36,831 nt of DNA from an uncultured Prevotella sp. (GTDB taxonomy: Bacteria; Bacteroidota; Bacteroidia; Bacteroidales; Bacteroidaceae), in the NCBI GenBank assembly GCA_946409435.1, contig CAMJWJ010000012.1:1-36831 (forward strand). The letters are read 5' to 3'. The notes beneath the pieces are model-generated. The model was given only the letters and a program-made list of their open reading frames with translations. It ran no database searches and was not told the DNA's origin. Made by a program: the position numbers and the translations under genes. Positions 6,199 to 14,299 of the stretch are shown here, piece after piece (position 1 is the stretch's first letter; each line of letters begins with the position of its first letter).

Positions 6199-7614
6199 AT
6201 GAACACCTTTCACTTCACAGCTACGAGCCGTACGATACTGGCCGACCTGTACACCCCCGTCGGCGTCTACATGCGACTGAGAGACCTCTATCCTCAGAGC
6301 GCACTGATGGAGAGTTCCGACTATCACGACTCCAACAACTCACGCTCGTTTATCGGACTACACCCGATGGCCAGTGTGGCTATCGGCCACGGTGTGGCAA
6401 CCGTCAGCTATCCCGACGGCAGCACGCAGCAGCGCGAGGTCAACAGGAACTATACGTCAGACAAAGCCATCCACGAACTCATAGACCACATCCAGGTCAC
6501 TGGCGACCACTCCGACATCTGCGGACTGTTCGGCTACACCTCGTTCAATGCCGTCCGCTATTTCGAGGACATCAACGTCAAGGACGAGACGCAGGCAAAG
6601 AACGATGCCCCCGACCTCCTCTATATATTATATAAGGTAGTCATCGTGTTCGACCACTTCAACAACACCCTCACGGTGGTATCGCTTGACGGTGAGGAGG
6701 AACTTGACACGATATTCCGTGCGATGAACAAAGCCAGCGTAAAGGCATATGACTTCCACCCCGTCGGCGAGACGACTTCCACGCTGACCGACGAGGAGCA
6801 CAAGGCCAACATCCGCAAAGGCATCAGACACTGTCTGCGCGGCGACGTGTTCCAGATAGTACTCAGCCGTCGTTTCGTCCAGCGTTACGAGGGCGACGAC
6901 TTCAAGCTCTACCGTGCGCTACGCAGCATCAATCCCAGCCCTTACCTCTTCTATTTCGACTTTGGCGGTTTCCGCATCTTCGGCTCATCGCCCGAGACAC
7001 ATTGTCGCATCCAGGCCATCCGGCAGGCAGACCGTCTGACCTACAAAGCATACATCGACCCCATTGCCGGCACGACCCGCCGCACGGGCGATGCCGAGGC
7101 CGACCGCAGGGGAGCCGAATACCTGCGCAACGACCCCAAGGAGAATGCCGAGCACGTCATGCTGGTAGACCTGGCCCGCAACGACCTAAGCCGCAACTGC
7201 CATGGTGTGAAGGTCGACTTCTACAAGGACCTGCAGTACTACTCCCACGTCATCCACCTCGTCTCCCGCGTCAGTGGCGAGCTTGACGAGGGTGCCGACC
7301 CCATCAAGGCGTTCATCGACACCTTCCCTGCCGGTACGCTGAGTGGTGCTCCGAAGGTTCGTGCCATGCAGCTCATCTCCGAGTACGAGCCTCACAACCG
7401 TGGTGCCTACGGCGGCTGTATCGGCTACATCGGCCTTGACGGCTCGCTGAATCAGGCCATCACCATCCGCACCTTCGTCAGCCGCAACGGCGAGCTATGG
7501 TTTCAGGCCGGCGGCGGCATCGTGGCGAAGAGCGACGAGGAGTATGAGTTGCAGGAGGTGAACAACAAGCTCGGTGCCCTCCGGCGTGCCATCCTCATGG
7601 CAGAAGATATGTAA
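6199..7614 (+). CDS. trpE: Anthranilate synthase component I
   Basis: Large subunit of anthranilate synthase (471 residues). It converts chorismate plus ammonia to anthranilate, the first committed step of tryptophan synthesis, and uses ammonia from TrpG. The C-terminal chorismate-binding domain carries FPAGTLSGAPKVRAM, GGCIGYIG and FQAGGGIVAKS. The N-terminal LMESSD segment resembles the LLES feedback motif that binds tryptophan, so allosteric inhibition by Trp is likely. It lies 34 bp after trpB. The context of a complete trp operon excludes a p-aminobenzoate or isochorismate role. Confidence 0.97.
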   Translation: MNTFHFTATSRTILADLYTPVGVYMRLRDLYPQSALMESSDYHDSNNSRSFIGLHPMASVAIGHGVATVSYPDGSTQQREVNRNYTSDKAIHELIDHIQVTGDHSDICGLFGYTSFNAVRYFEDINVKDETQAKNDAPDLLYILYKVVIVFDHFNNTLTVVSLDGEEELDTIFRAMNKASVKAYDFHPVGETTSTLTDEEHKANIRKGIRHCLRGDVFQIVLSRRFVQRYEGDDFKLYRALRSINPSPYLFYFDFGGFRIFGSSPETHCRIQAIRQADRLTYKAYIDPIAGTTRRTGDAEADRRGAEYLRNDPKENAEHVMLVDLARNDLSRNCHGVKVDFYKDLQYYSHVIHLVSRVSGELDEGADPIKAFIDTFPAGTLSGAPKVRAMQLISEYEPHNRGAYGGCIGYIGLDGSLNQAITIRTFVSRNGELWFQAGGGIVAKSDEEYELQEVNNKLGALRRAILMAEDM

Positions 7615-7663
7615 TGACTGTTTAGAGACTTATGATTATACAAGGTCATCAGCCTATTGTAAA

Positions 7664-7686
7664 TGACGAATAATGAATTGTGAGTT
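7664..7686. repeat. Degenerate heptamer tract before trpG
   Basis: The bases before the trpG ATG read roughly as TGAATTG, TGAGTTA and TGAATAT, a decayed 7-bp period similar to the arrays at other junctions. The last unit overlaps the start codon. Confidence 0.4.
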
Positions 7687-8250
7687 ATGAATATTGCAAT
7701 TATTGACAACTACGACTCGTTCACCTATAACCTGAGTCATCTGGTAAAGGAACTGGGTGCCGGCGTCACCGTATTCCGAAACGACCAGTTCCAACTGCCA
7801 CAGTTAGAGGCGTTCAGCAAGATCATCCTCTCGCCTGGTCCCGGCATACCTTCCGAGGCAGGCCTGCTGCTCGACGTCATCCGCACCTATGCCGGCCGCA
7901 AGCCCATCTTAGGCGTCTGCCTGGGTCATCAGGCCATCGGCGAAGCCTTCGGCGGCAAGCTTGAGAACCTGACGGACGTGTTCCACGGTGTGGCCACTCC
8001 CTGCCATATCGTCAGCGACGACGCGCTGTTCAGCGGCCTCGACCGTCACATCACGATAGGGCGCTACCACTCTTGGGTGGTGTCGAAAGACGGTTTCCCC
8101 GACTGTCTTGAAGTGACCGCCGAGAGCGACGAAGGCCAGGTGATGGCTCTCCGCCACAAGACGCTCAACGTCCGCGGCATCCAGTTCCATCCCGAAAGCG
8201 TGCTGACCCCCGACGGCAAGAAGATGCTGCAGAACTGGCTGTTTCTTTAG
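7687..8250 (+). CDS. trpG: Anthranilate synthase component II, glutamine amidotransferase
   Basis: Class I glutamine amidotransferase, 187 residues, that hydrolyses glutamine and channels ammonia to TrpE. The nucleophile Cys78 lies in GVCLGHQAIGEAFGG, SPGPGIP is the oxyanion region, and FHPESVLT holds the His-Glu pair of the triad. The gene sits 72 bp after trpE. In some bacteria a TrpG also serves p-aminobenzoate synthase; that cannot be excluded here, but the operon context points to tryptophan. Confidence 0.96.
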   Translation: MNIAIIDNYDSFTYNLSHLVKELGAGVTVFRNDQFQLPQLEAFSKIILSPGPGIPSEAGLLLDVIRTYAGRKPILGVCLGHQAIGEAFGGKLENLTDVFHGVATPCHIVSDDALFSGLDRHITIGRYHSWVVSKDGFPDCLEVTAESDEGQVMALRHKTLNVRGIQFHPESVLTPDGKKMLQNWLFL

Positions 8251-8254
8251 GTTC

Positions 8255-8371
8255 CCTCAGTTAGGGGGCGAAAGGGGTCTGAACAAGCGCAGGCCCGCCA
8301 ACAAAAATAGTAATAACTTTAGAAGGAGTCTGATAGACGCTTGTTCAGACCCCATCCCCTAACTTAGGGGG
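8255..8371. repeat. Inverted-repeat element between trpG and trpD
   Basis: GGGGTCTGAACAAGCG at 8274-8289 and its exact complement at 8338-8353 form a perfect 16-bp stem around a 48-nt spacer. The outer flanks are related too: CAGTTAGGGGG on the left and CCCCTAACTTAGGGGG (itself palindromic) on the right. It fills most of the 129-bp trpG-trpD gap. It looks like a small non-coding mobile or REP/MITE-like element; no transposase or ORF lies within it. Confidence 0.8.
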
Positions 8372-8379
8372 CAAGAACA

Positions 8380-9393
8380 ATGGGAAAACAGACAATGAAG
8401 GACATCCTGAACAGGATGCTAAACCACGAGGAACTGTCTCGTGAAGAAATGAAGAACATTCTGGTAGGCATCACCCAGAGTGAGTATCCCACGGAGCAGA
8501 TTACCGCCCTGCTGACGGCGCTGCAGATGCGCGGCGTCACCGTCGACGAGCTGTTAGGATTCCGCGACGGCATCTTGGAGACCGGCGTGCCGGCCATTCT
8601 CAATGCCGACCGCTATATCGACGTGGTCGGCACGGGTGGCGACCGCAAGAACACGTTCAACATCTCTACCACGTCGTGCTTCGTCATAGCCGGTGCCGGC
8701 TACAAGGTGGCCAAGCACGGCAACTACGCAGCGACATCGGTCAGCGGTGCCTCTAACGTCATCCAGCACCACGGCATCCGCTTCACCGACGACATCGACC
8801 GGCTGAACCGCTCGCTCGACGAGTCAGGCATCGTCTACCTCCACGCCCAGCTGTTTGCCCGTGCCATGAAGTTCGTAGGTCCCATCAGGAAGGCCCTGCA
8901 GTTCCCCACCATCTTCAACCTGCTGGGACCGCTGGTCAATCCCTCGCAGCCCCAGTGCCAACTGCTCGGTGTGGCCAACCTCGACCAGATGCGGCTGTAC
9001 AGCCAGGTGTACCAGAAGATAGGCATCGACTACGGCATTGTCAACAGCATCGACGGCTACGACGAGATCTCGCTGACCGGCGACTTCAAGGTGACCACGC
9101 GCAGCTACGAGCGCATCTTCAAGCCCAGCGACCTTGGCTTTGAGTGCGCCAAGCCCGAGGAACTGGTGGGCGGTGCCACCGAGGAGGAGGCTGCCGCCAT
9201 CTTCGACGCCGTGCTGGAAAACCGTGCCCTGCCTGCCCAGAAGAATATCGTGCTGGCCAACGCTGCCTTTGGCATCCAGGTGCTTGAAAGGGGCGAGAAG
9301 ACCATTGAGGAATGCATCGACATTGCCCGCGAGAGCATCGACAGCGGCAGTGCCCTGAGGACTTTCAAGAAGTTTGTCGAGCTGAACAGCTAA
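8380..9393 (+). CDS. trpD: Anthranilate phosphoribosyltransferase
   Basis: Transfers phosphoribose from PRPP to anthranilate (337 residues, typical). The PRPP-binding motif GTGGDRKNTFNIST and the anthranilate-binding KHGNYAATSVSGASN are both intact. An internal ATG at codon 6 (MKDILNRM) is an equally plausible start, since family members often begin there. It is 129 bp downstream of trpG because an inverted-repeat element separates them; the genes are otherwise co-oriented and expected to be co-transcribed. Confidence 0.97.
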   Translation: MGKQTMKDILNRMLNHEELSREEMKNILVGITQSEYPTEQITALLTALQMRGVTVDELLGFRDGILETGVPAILNADRYIDVVGTGGDRKNTFNISTTSCFVIAGAGYKVAKHGNYAATSVSGASNVIQHHGIRFTDDIDRLNRSLDESGIVYLHAQLFARAMKFVGPIRKALQFPTIFNLLGPLVNPSQPQCQLLGVANLDQMRLYSQVYQKIGIDYGIVNSIDGYDEISLTGDFKVTTRSYERIFKPSDLGFECAKPEELVGGATEEEAAAIFDAVLENRALPAQKNIVLANAAFGIQVLERGEKTIEECIDIARESIDSGSALRTFKKFVELNS

Positions 9394-9420
9394 TCATACC
9401 AACAAAAACAGAATCCCACG

Positions 9421-10242
9421 ATGGCAGATATATTAGAAGAAATCATAGCCTACAAGCGCATCGAGGTGGAACAGATGAAGAGCGAACTCAGCGAACGGGA
9501 AATCCATCGCCGCGTGGCACCCCTGCTGAACTTCAGCGTGGCATCGATGGCTACAGCGCTGACCACCTCCGACACGGGCATCATTGCCGAGTTCAAGCGG
9601 CGGTCGCCCTCGAAGGGCTGGATCAAGGAGGACGGCCGTGCCGACGAAATCCCGCTGAGTTACCAGCAGCATGGGGCAGCGGCACTGAGCATCCTGACCG
9701 ACAGCCACTACTTTGGCGGCAGCGATGCCTTCATCGTGACCGCCCGCCAGACGGGTGTCAAGATTCCCGTGCTCTACAAGAACTTCATCATCGACGAGTA
9801 CCAGCTGTTTCAGGCCCGTCTGTGCGGAGCCTCTGCCGTGCTGCTGATAGCTGCCAACCTGACGATGCAGGAGTGCGGCAGCCTACTGCACACAGCCCAC
9901 GAGCTGGGCATGGAGGTGCTGCTGGAGATGCACGACGAGCTGGAGCTGGAGTACGCCGAACTGCAGCCCGACCTCTGCGGCATCAATAACCGCCATCTGG
10001 GCACCTTCGTCACCGACGTCCAGACCTCGTTCCGGCTGGCCGAGCGGCTACGCGACGTTTGTGGTTGTAATACAACCACATACAGGACTGGGCCTGTTCT
10101 GGTCAGCGAGAGCGGCATCAGCAATCCGCAGACCGTCCGCGAACTACGCCAAGCGGGCTTCCGCGGTTTCCTCATCGGCGAGACTTTCATGAGAACCAGC
10201 GCCCCCGGCAAGGCGCTCAACGACTTTATCAGAGAGCTATGA
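9421..10242 (+). CDS. trpC: Indole-3-glycerol phosphate synthase
   Basis: TIM-barrel enzyme that converts CdRP to indole-3-glycerol phosphate (273 residues). EFKRRSPSKG contains the catalytic Lys of the family, VLYKNFIID the second Lys region, and VSESGI the phosphate-binding loop. It ends with a 4-bp ATGA overlap with trpF, suggesting translational coupling. An oddity is residues 214-220 (CGCNTTT), encoded by a 21-bp palindrome just before the VLVSESGI strand and looking like an in-frame insertion. Confidence 0.97.
   Translation: MADILEEIIAYKRIEVEQMKSELSEREIHRRVAPLLNFSVASMATALTTSDTGIIAEFKRRSPSKGWIKEDGRADEIPLSYQQHGAAALSILTDSHYFGGSDAFIVTARQTGVKIPVLYKNFIIDEYQLFQARLCGASAVLLIAANLTMQECGSLLHTAHELGMEVLLEMHDELELEYAELQPDLCGINNRHLGTFVTDVQTSFRLAERLRDVCGCNTTTYRTGPVLVSESGISNPQTVRELRQAGFRGFLIGETFMRTSAPGKALNDFIREL
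10060..10080. repeat. 21-bp in-frame palindrome inside trpC
   Basis: TGTGGTTGTA and TACAACCACA flank a single A. The palindrome covers exactly seven codons (214-220) in phase 0. A second palindrome of the same size, with TGT/ACA ends and the same phase, lies at 22036-22056. Confidence 0.85.
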
Positions 10243-10862
10243 TCATAAAAGTATGCGGCATGCGCGACAGCGAGAACATCCGGCAGGTTGAGGAGTTGCA
10301 CCCCGACTGGCTCGGCTTCATCTTCTGGCCGAAGAGTAGTCGCTACGTCAGCGAATATCCAAAGTACATGCCCATCTACGCAAAGCGTGTAGGCGTGTTC
10401 GTAGACGAAGACATCGAGACGGTCAGACAGACTGCTGACGACTATGCCCTCGACATCATTCAACTGCATGGCCATGAAAGCCCTGAGTATGCTGCTCAAC
10501 TGCGCGAGTGGAAGATTGTCAAGGCCATCAGCGTCAGCAGCCGCGAGGACATCTTGACCTATAAAAGCTACGAAGGACTTGTGGACTACTTCCTCTTCGA
10601 CACCAAGTGCCAGACAGCAGGCGGCAGCGGCAGCAAGTTCGACTGGAGCGTGCTCGACGGCTACGACGGCCGTACGCCCTTTCTGCTCTCTGGAGGCATA
10701 GGCCCCGACGATGCTGCTCGCCTCCGTGACTTCCACCATCCGCGGTGTGTCGGCATCGACCTCAACTCGCGCTTCGAGACGGCTCCCGGACTGAAGGACA
10801 CCGGCCGCCTGCGCTGCTTCCTCAACGATATTAAGCAACAGAATCATAACAGCAAACAGTAA
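10239..10862 (+). CDS. trpF: Phosphoribosylanthranilate isomerase
   Basis: TIM-barrel isomerase that converts PRA to CdRP, between the TrpD and TrpC steps (207 residues). The N-terminal KVCGMRD holds the catalytic Cys, GVFVDED is a conserved strand, LSGGIGPDD and GIDLNSRFE are phosphate-binding loops near the C-terminus. The usual VDVSSG is VGIDLNSR, a change seen in Bacteroidota relatives as I recall them. The start overlaps the trpC stop, and trpA follows after 7 bp. Confidence 0.96.
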   Translation: MIIKVCGMRDSENIRQVEELHPDWLGFIFWPKSSRYVSEYPKYMPIYAKRVGVFVDEDIETVRQTADDYALDIIQLHGHESPEYAAQLREWKIVKAISVSSREDILTYKSYEGLVDYFLFDTKCQTAGGSGSKFDWSVLDGYDGRTPFLLSGGIGPDDAARLRDFHHPRCVGIDLNSRFETAPGLKDTGRLRCFLNDIKQQNHNSKQ

Positions 10863-10869
10863 AAACATC

Positions 10870-11655
10870 ATGGCAAACAAGATCAACAAGCTCTTCGCCG
10901 AAAGGCCACAAGACAAGAAATTCCTCTCGCTCTACTTCTGTGCCGGCAACCCGACGCTCGACGGTACGGGCGACGTCATACTCACCATGCAACGCCGAGG
11001 CATCGACTTCGTCGAGGTAGGCATCCCCTTCAGCGACCCGCTGGCCGACGGTCCCGTCATCCAGACGGCAGCCACCCGTGCCTTGAAGAACGGCATGAGC
11101 GTCAGCCGCCTGTTCCAACAGCTGAAGGCCATCAAGGCCGACGTCCGCATACCGCTCATCCTCATGGGCTACCTGAACCCCATCCTCCACTACGGCATCG
11201 AGCAGTTCTGCCAGTCGTGTGCCGAGGCTGGCGTCAGCGGCATGATCATCCCCGACCTGCCCTTCGACGACTACCTCTCACAGGTGAAGCCCGTCGCCGA
11301 CCGCTACGACCTGCGCGTCATCATGCTCATCACCCCCGAGACCAGCGACGAGCGCATCCGCTTCATCGACGACCACACCGACGGCTTCATCTACATGGTA
11401 TCGTCGGCTGCCATCACCGGCGCCCAGCACAGTTTCGACGACGCCCGTCAGGCCTATTTCCGTCGCATCGACCAGATGCATCTGCGCAATCCCCGCATGA
11501 TTGGCTTCGGCATCAGTAACAAGCAGACGCTGGAGGCTGCCAACGCCAACGCCGCCGGAGCCATCATCGGCTCGAAGTTTGTCACGCTGCTCGACGAGGC
11601 CTGTGGCAATGCCGACCTTGCCCTCGACAGCCTGTTCGACGCGCTGCAGCAGTAA
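10870..11655 (+). CDS. trpA: Tryptophan synthase alpha chain
   Basis: Cleaves indole-3-glycerol phosphate to indole and glyceraldehyde 3-phosphate; indole is channelled to TrpB. The 261 residues are standard. VEVGIPFSDPLADGP contains the catalytic Glu49 and Asp60, at the same numbers as in E. coli, and IIPDLPFDD is the second signature. It is the last gene of the operon and is followed after 13 bp by a strong terminator. With trpB first and trpA last, the two subunits are encoded at opposite ends of the operon. Confidence 0.97.
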   Translation: MANKINKLFAERPQDKKFLSLYFCAGNPTLDGTGDVILTMQRRGIDFVEVGIPFSDPLADGPVIQTAATRALKNGMSVSRLFQQLKAIKADVRIPLILMGYLNPILHYGIEQFCQSCAEAGVSGMIIPDLPFDDYLSQVKPVADRYDLRVIMLITPETSDERIRFIDDHTDGFIYMVSSAAITGAQHSFDDARQAYFRRIDQMHLRNPRMIGFGISNKQTLEAANANAAGAIIGSKFVTLLDEACGNADLALDSLFDALQQ

Positions 11656-11668
11656 AGATACACAGCGG

Positions 11669-11704
11669 AGTGCACAGCAGGCTCGGCCTTACTGTGCACT
11701 TTTT
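11669..11704 (+). terminator. trp operon terminator
   Basis: AGTGCACAG and CTGTGCACT form a perfect 9-bp stem with a 14-nt loop, followed by TTTT. It lies 13 bp after trpA. Confidence 0.85.
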
Positions 11705-11716
11705 GGCTATAAAATT

Positions 11717-11753
11717 GTCACCCTATAAACAAAAAAGTCCTGTATATAGTGAC
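11717..11753. other. Imperfect dyad upstream of the glycosyltransferase operon
   Basis: GTCACCCTATA and TATATAGTGAC match as inverted arms at 9 of 11 positions with a 15-nt spacer. It lies between the trp terminator and the next promoter and could be an operator. There is no gene in the 242-bp gap. Confidence 0.35.
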
Positions 11754-11798
11754 ATCTGTATGCGTCGTCGAAAAAATGCGCAAAAAAAAGAATTAAAA

Positions 11799-11830
11799 TT
11801 TGGAAAATCCGCAGGTTTTTCGTAACTTTG
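11799..11830 (+). promoter_or_regulatory. Promoter of the glycosyltransferase operon
   Basis: TTTG at 11799-11802 and TAACTTTG at 11823-11830 are 20 bp apart, matching the Bacteroidota consensus. The first start codon is 67 bp downstream. Confidence 0.85.
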
Positions 11831-11897
11831 CATCAACATCGCACAGGAACGAGACAGGTGCCATTCTGCCTCGGAAACGTGCAACAACTCAGTACCC

Positions 11898-13073
11898 ATG
11901 AAACCCATATCAGAGACACAGGCCACCGACGCGCTGAAGATCGTCTACGTCACACCGGCACTCTACATGGCCGGCGGTGTGGAGCGGGTGCTGACGCTGA
12001 AAGCCAGCTACATGGCCGAGCATTATGGCTACGACATCACTATCGTGCTGACCGAAGGCAAGGACAAGCCGACGTTCTATCCCTTGTCTGACAAGGTGAA
12101 GGTAGTCAACCTGGACTTGAACTTCGAGGAACTCTGGCAGGCATCCTTCCTGAAGAAGACAGTCCTCTACCTGCGGAAACAGCACCAGTTCAAGCGACTA
12201 CTGCGAAAGCTGCTGATGAGCCTGCGGCCAGACATCACCGTCTCGCTGCTGCGACGCGAGATCAACTTCATCAACAGCATCCCCGACGGCAGCAGGAAAA
12301 TCGGCGAGCTGCACATCAACCGCAGCAACTACCGCAACTACGACGCCGAGGGTGGCAGCCGCATGAAAAGACTGTTTGCACGGTGGTGGTCGGCCAGCTT
12401 GGTGAGTCATCTGAAGCAGCTGGACAGGCTGGTAGTGCTGACAGAACGCGACCGCGCATCGTGGGTGGAGCTTGACAACGTCATGGTCATCCCCGACCCG
12501 CTGTCCTTCGTGCCCCTGCAGCAGAGCACCCTCAGCAACCGACGGGTAGTGGCTGTGGCTCGCTACTCCCACGAGAAAGGCATCGACCTGCTGCTGCAGG
12601 CATGGGCGCTGGTGGAGCAACAGAACGACGACTGGCAGCTGGACATCTACGGCGAGGGCGACCGACAGCCCTACGAGCTGCTGGCAAGCAGGTTAGGCCT
12701 AAAACGCTGTACGCTACACGGACGGACCAACGACGTAGAGCGTGCCTATTGCGAGAGCAGCCTCTTCGTACTCAGTTCCCGCTTCGAGGGCTTTGGCATA
12801 GTCATCGTCGAGGCTATGGCCTGCGGACTGCCCGTCGTTGCCTTCGACTGTCCGTGGGGACCGCGCAGCATCATCAGCAACGGCGAGGACGGACTGCTGG
12901 CCGGGCAGGGTGACGTCGCGGACCTGTCGCGCCTGCTGTTGTCGCTGATGGATGACCCTGCACGCCTGACAGCGATGGCTGCTGCTGCCGTCAGGAACGT
13001 CCAGCGATTCCGCATTGAGCGCATTGCCGAACAGTGGAAGCTGCTGTTTGATACCGTCAAGAAAAGTAAGTAA
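11898..13073 (+). CDS. GT4-type glycosyltransferase
   Basis: Retaining GT-B glycosyltransferase, 391 residues, expected to work at the cytoplasmic face in surface-glycan assembly. The N-terminal acceptor domain begins YVTPALYMAGGVERVL. The C-terminal nucleotide-sugar domain carries RYSHEKGID, IYGEGD and the EX7E region EGFGIVIVEAMACGLPVVAFD. The donor sugar cannot be read. It is the first of five glycosyltransferase genes read in one direction. Its C-terminal domain (FDCPWGPRSIISNGEDGLL) is close to that of the gene at 14300 (FDCPNGPRNIIRNGEDGLL), suggesting duplication. Confidence 0.92.
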   Translation: MKPISETQATDALKIVYVTPALYMAGGVERVLTLKASYMAEHYGYDITIVLTEGKDKPTFYPLSDKVKVVNLDLNFEELWQASFLKKTVLYLRKQHQFKRLLRKLLMSLRPDITVSLLRREINFINSIPDGSRKIGELHINRSNYRNYDAEGGSRMKRLFARWWSASLVSHLKQLDRLVVLTERDRASWVELDNVMVIPDPLSFVPLQQSTLSNRRVVAVARYSHEKGIDLLLQAWALVEQQNDDWQLDIYGEGDRQPYELLASRLGLKRCTLHGRTNDVERAYCESSLFVLSSRFEGFGIVIVEAMACGLPVVAFDCPWGPRSIISNGEDGLLAGQGDVADLSRLLLSLMDDPARLTAMAAAAVRNVQRFRIERIAEQWKLLFDTVKKSK

Positions 13074-13081
13074 AAAAGCGC

Positions 13082-14251
13082 ATGAAGATACTATTCCTCG
13101 TCTATCACGGATTCTCGGAGCATAGCGGTATCTCGAAGAAGATACACTACCAGGTGAAGGGCCTGCGCCAGAACGGCCACGACGTGAGGCTGTGCCACTA
13201 TGGATTTGACGACCGCGGCCATCGCTGCCGCTTCGTCGACGGACAGGTCATCGAGGACTATGGCTCCGGTCCTCTGGCTGCTGCCCGGCAACGCACCAGC
13301 TACGGCTGCATCGGCGACTACTGCCGCCGCGAAGGCATCGAGATGGTCTACGCCCGCTGCTTCCAGAATGCCAGCCCCTGGCTGATACACCTGTTTCGCA
13401 GACTGCGCCACTTGGGCATCCGGGCCGTGACGGAGATACCCACCTACCCCTACGACAACGAGTTCTCCAGCAGCAGCGACTGGAGCATGCGCCTCGACCT
13501 GTGGCTGGACAAGCGGTGCCGCCACGCGCTGTACCGACAGATGGATGCCGTGGTGACCTTCTCCGACGAGGAGCGCATCTTTGGGCAACGCACCATCCGC
13601 ATCAGCAACGGCGTCGACTTCGACAGCATCCCGCTGCACCGGTTTGGAGGTGAGGGGTTAGAGGTGAGTGGTGAGCAGCCGCTCCACCTCATCGGCGTCG
13701 CCGAGGTACACTTCTGGCACGGCTTCGACCGGCTGATAGCAGGCATGGGCGAATACTACAGGAGCGGCGGGACGCGCGACATCGTCTTCCACATCGTCGG
13801 CGGCGTACACCCCAACTATATGCAGGACATCGCGCAGGCTCCCGGTTTCCAGACGCTCATCGACCGCTATGGACTGGCAGGCAAGGTCGTCTTCCACGGC
13901 ACCCTGTTCGGCAGCCAGCTGGACGACGTGTTCAACCAAAGCCAGTTTGCCATCGGTTCGCTGGCGCGCCACCGCAGCGGCATCACCGTCATCAAGACGC
14001 TGAAGAACCGCGAATATGCCACGCGTGGCATGCCCTTCATCTACAGCGAGCAGGACAGCGACTTCGACGGCCAGCCCTACGTGCTGAAGGCTCCTGCCGA
14101 CGAGTCGCCTATCGACATCCAGCGCATCATCGACTTCCTGGCCCACTTCAGCATGAAGCCCGAGGAAATCCGTAAGACGGTGGAGCACCTGGCGTGGAAG
14201 ATACAGATGCAGCGCGTCGTAACCGCTGTCGCCGACATCTCCAAACTGTGA
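13082..14251 (+). CDS. Divergent GT-B glycosyltransferase
   Basis: Glycosyltransferase-like protein of 389 residues, 8 bp after the previous gene. The N-terminus (MKILFLVYHGFSEHSGISKKI) and the C-terminal HGTLFGSQLDDVFNQSQFAIGSL segment fit the GT4 GT-B fold. The usual EX7E motif is not intact: the corresponding stretch reads TLKNREYATRGMPFIYSE, which keeps only the second Glu. Donor and linkage are unknown. A short purine-rich repeat at 13647-13676 encodes GGEGLEVSGEQ at the likely inter-domain linker. Its stop codon is the first base triplet of a heptamer array. Confidence 0.82.
   Translation: MKILFLVYHGFSEHSGISKKIHYQVKGLRQNGHDVRLCHYGFDDRGHRCRFVDGQVIEDYGSGPLAAARQRTSYGCIGDYCRREGIEMVYARCFQNASPWLIHLFRRLRHLGIRAVTEIPTYPYDNEFSSSSDWSMRLDLWLDKRCRHALYRQMDAVVTFSDEERIFGQRTIRISNGVDFDSIPLHRFGGEGLEVSGEQPLHLIGVAEVHFWHGFDRLIAGMGEYYRSGGTRDIVFHIVGGVHPNYMQDIAQAPGFQTLIDRYGLAGKVVFHGTLFGSQLDDVFNQSQFAIGSLARHRSGITVIKTLKNREYATRGMPFIYSEQDSDFDGQPYVLKAPADESPIDIQRIIDFLAHFSMKPEEIRKTVEHLAWKIQMQRVVTAVADISKL
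13647..13676. repeat. In-frame purine-rich repeat in a glycosyltransferase gene
   Basis: GAGGTGAG(G/T)GG-like copies encode a short Gly/Glu-rich stretch between the two domains of the GT at 13082. It looks like simple-repeat DNA tolerated in a linker. Confidence 0.6.
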
Positions 14252-14297
14252 ACTATGAACTATGAACTATGAACTGTGAACTATGAACTATGAACTG
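14249..14297. repeat. Heptanucleotide array TGAACT(A/G), seven units
   Basis: Seven units start exactly at the TGA stop of the upstream glycosyltransferase (14249-14251) and run to 2 bp before the next ATG at 14300. The unit is the same as at 1465-1527. Confidence 0.95.
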
Positions 14298-14299
14298 AT

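Noticed and set aside
9312-9989. 225-codon ORF on the plus strand across trpD and trpC
   Set aside because: Out-of-frame shadow of two well-supported trp genes.
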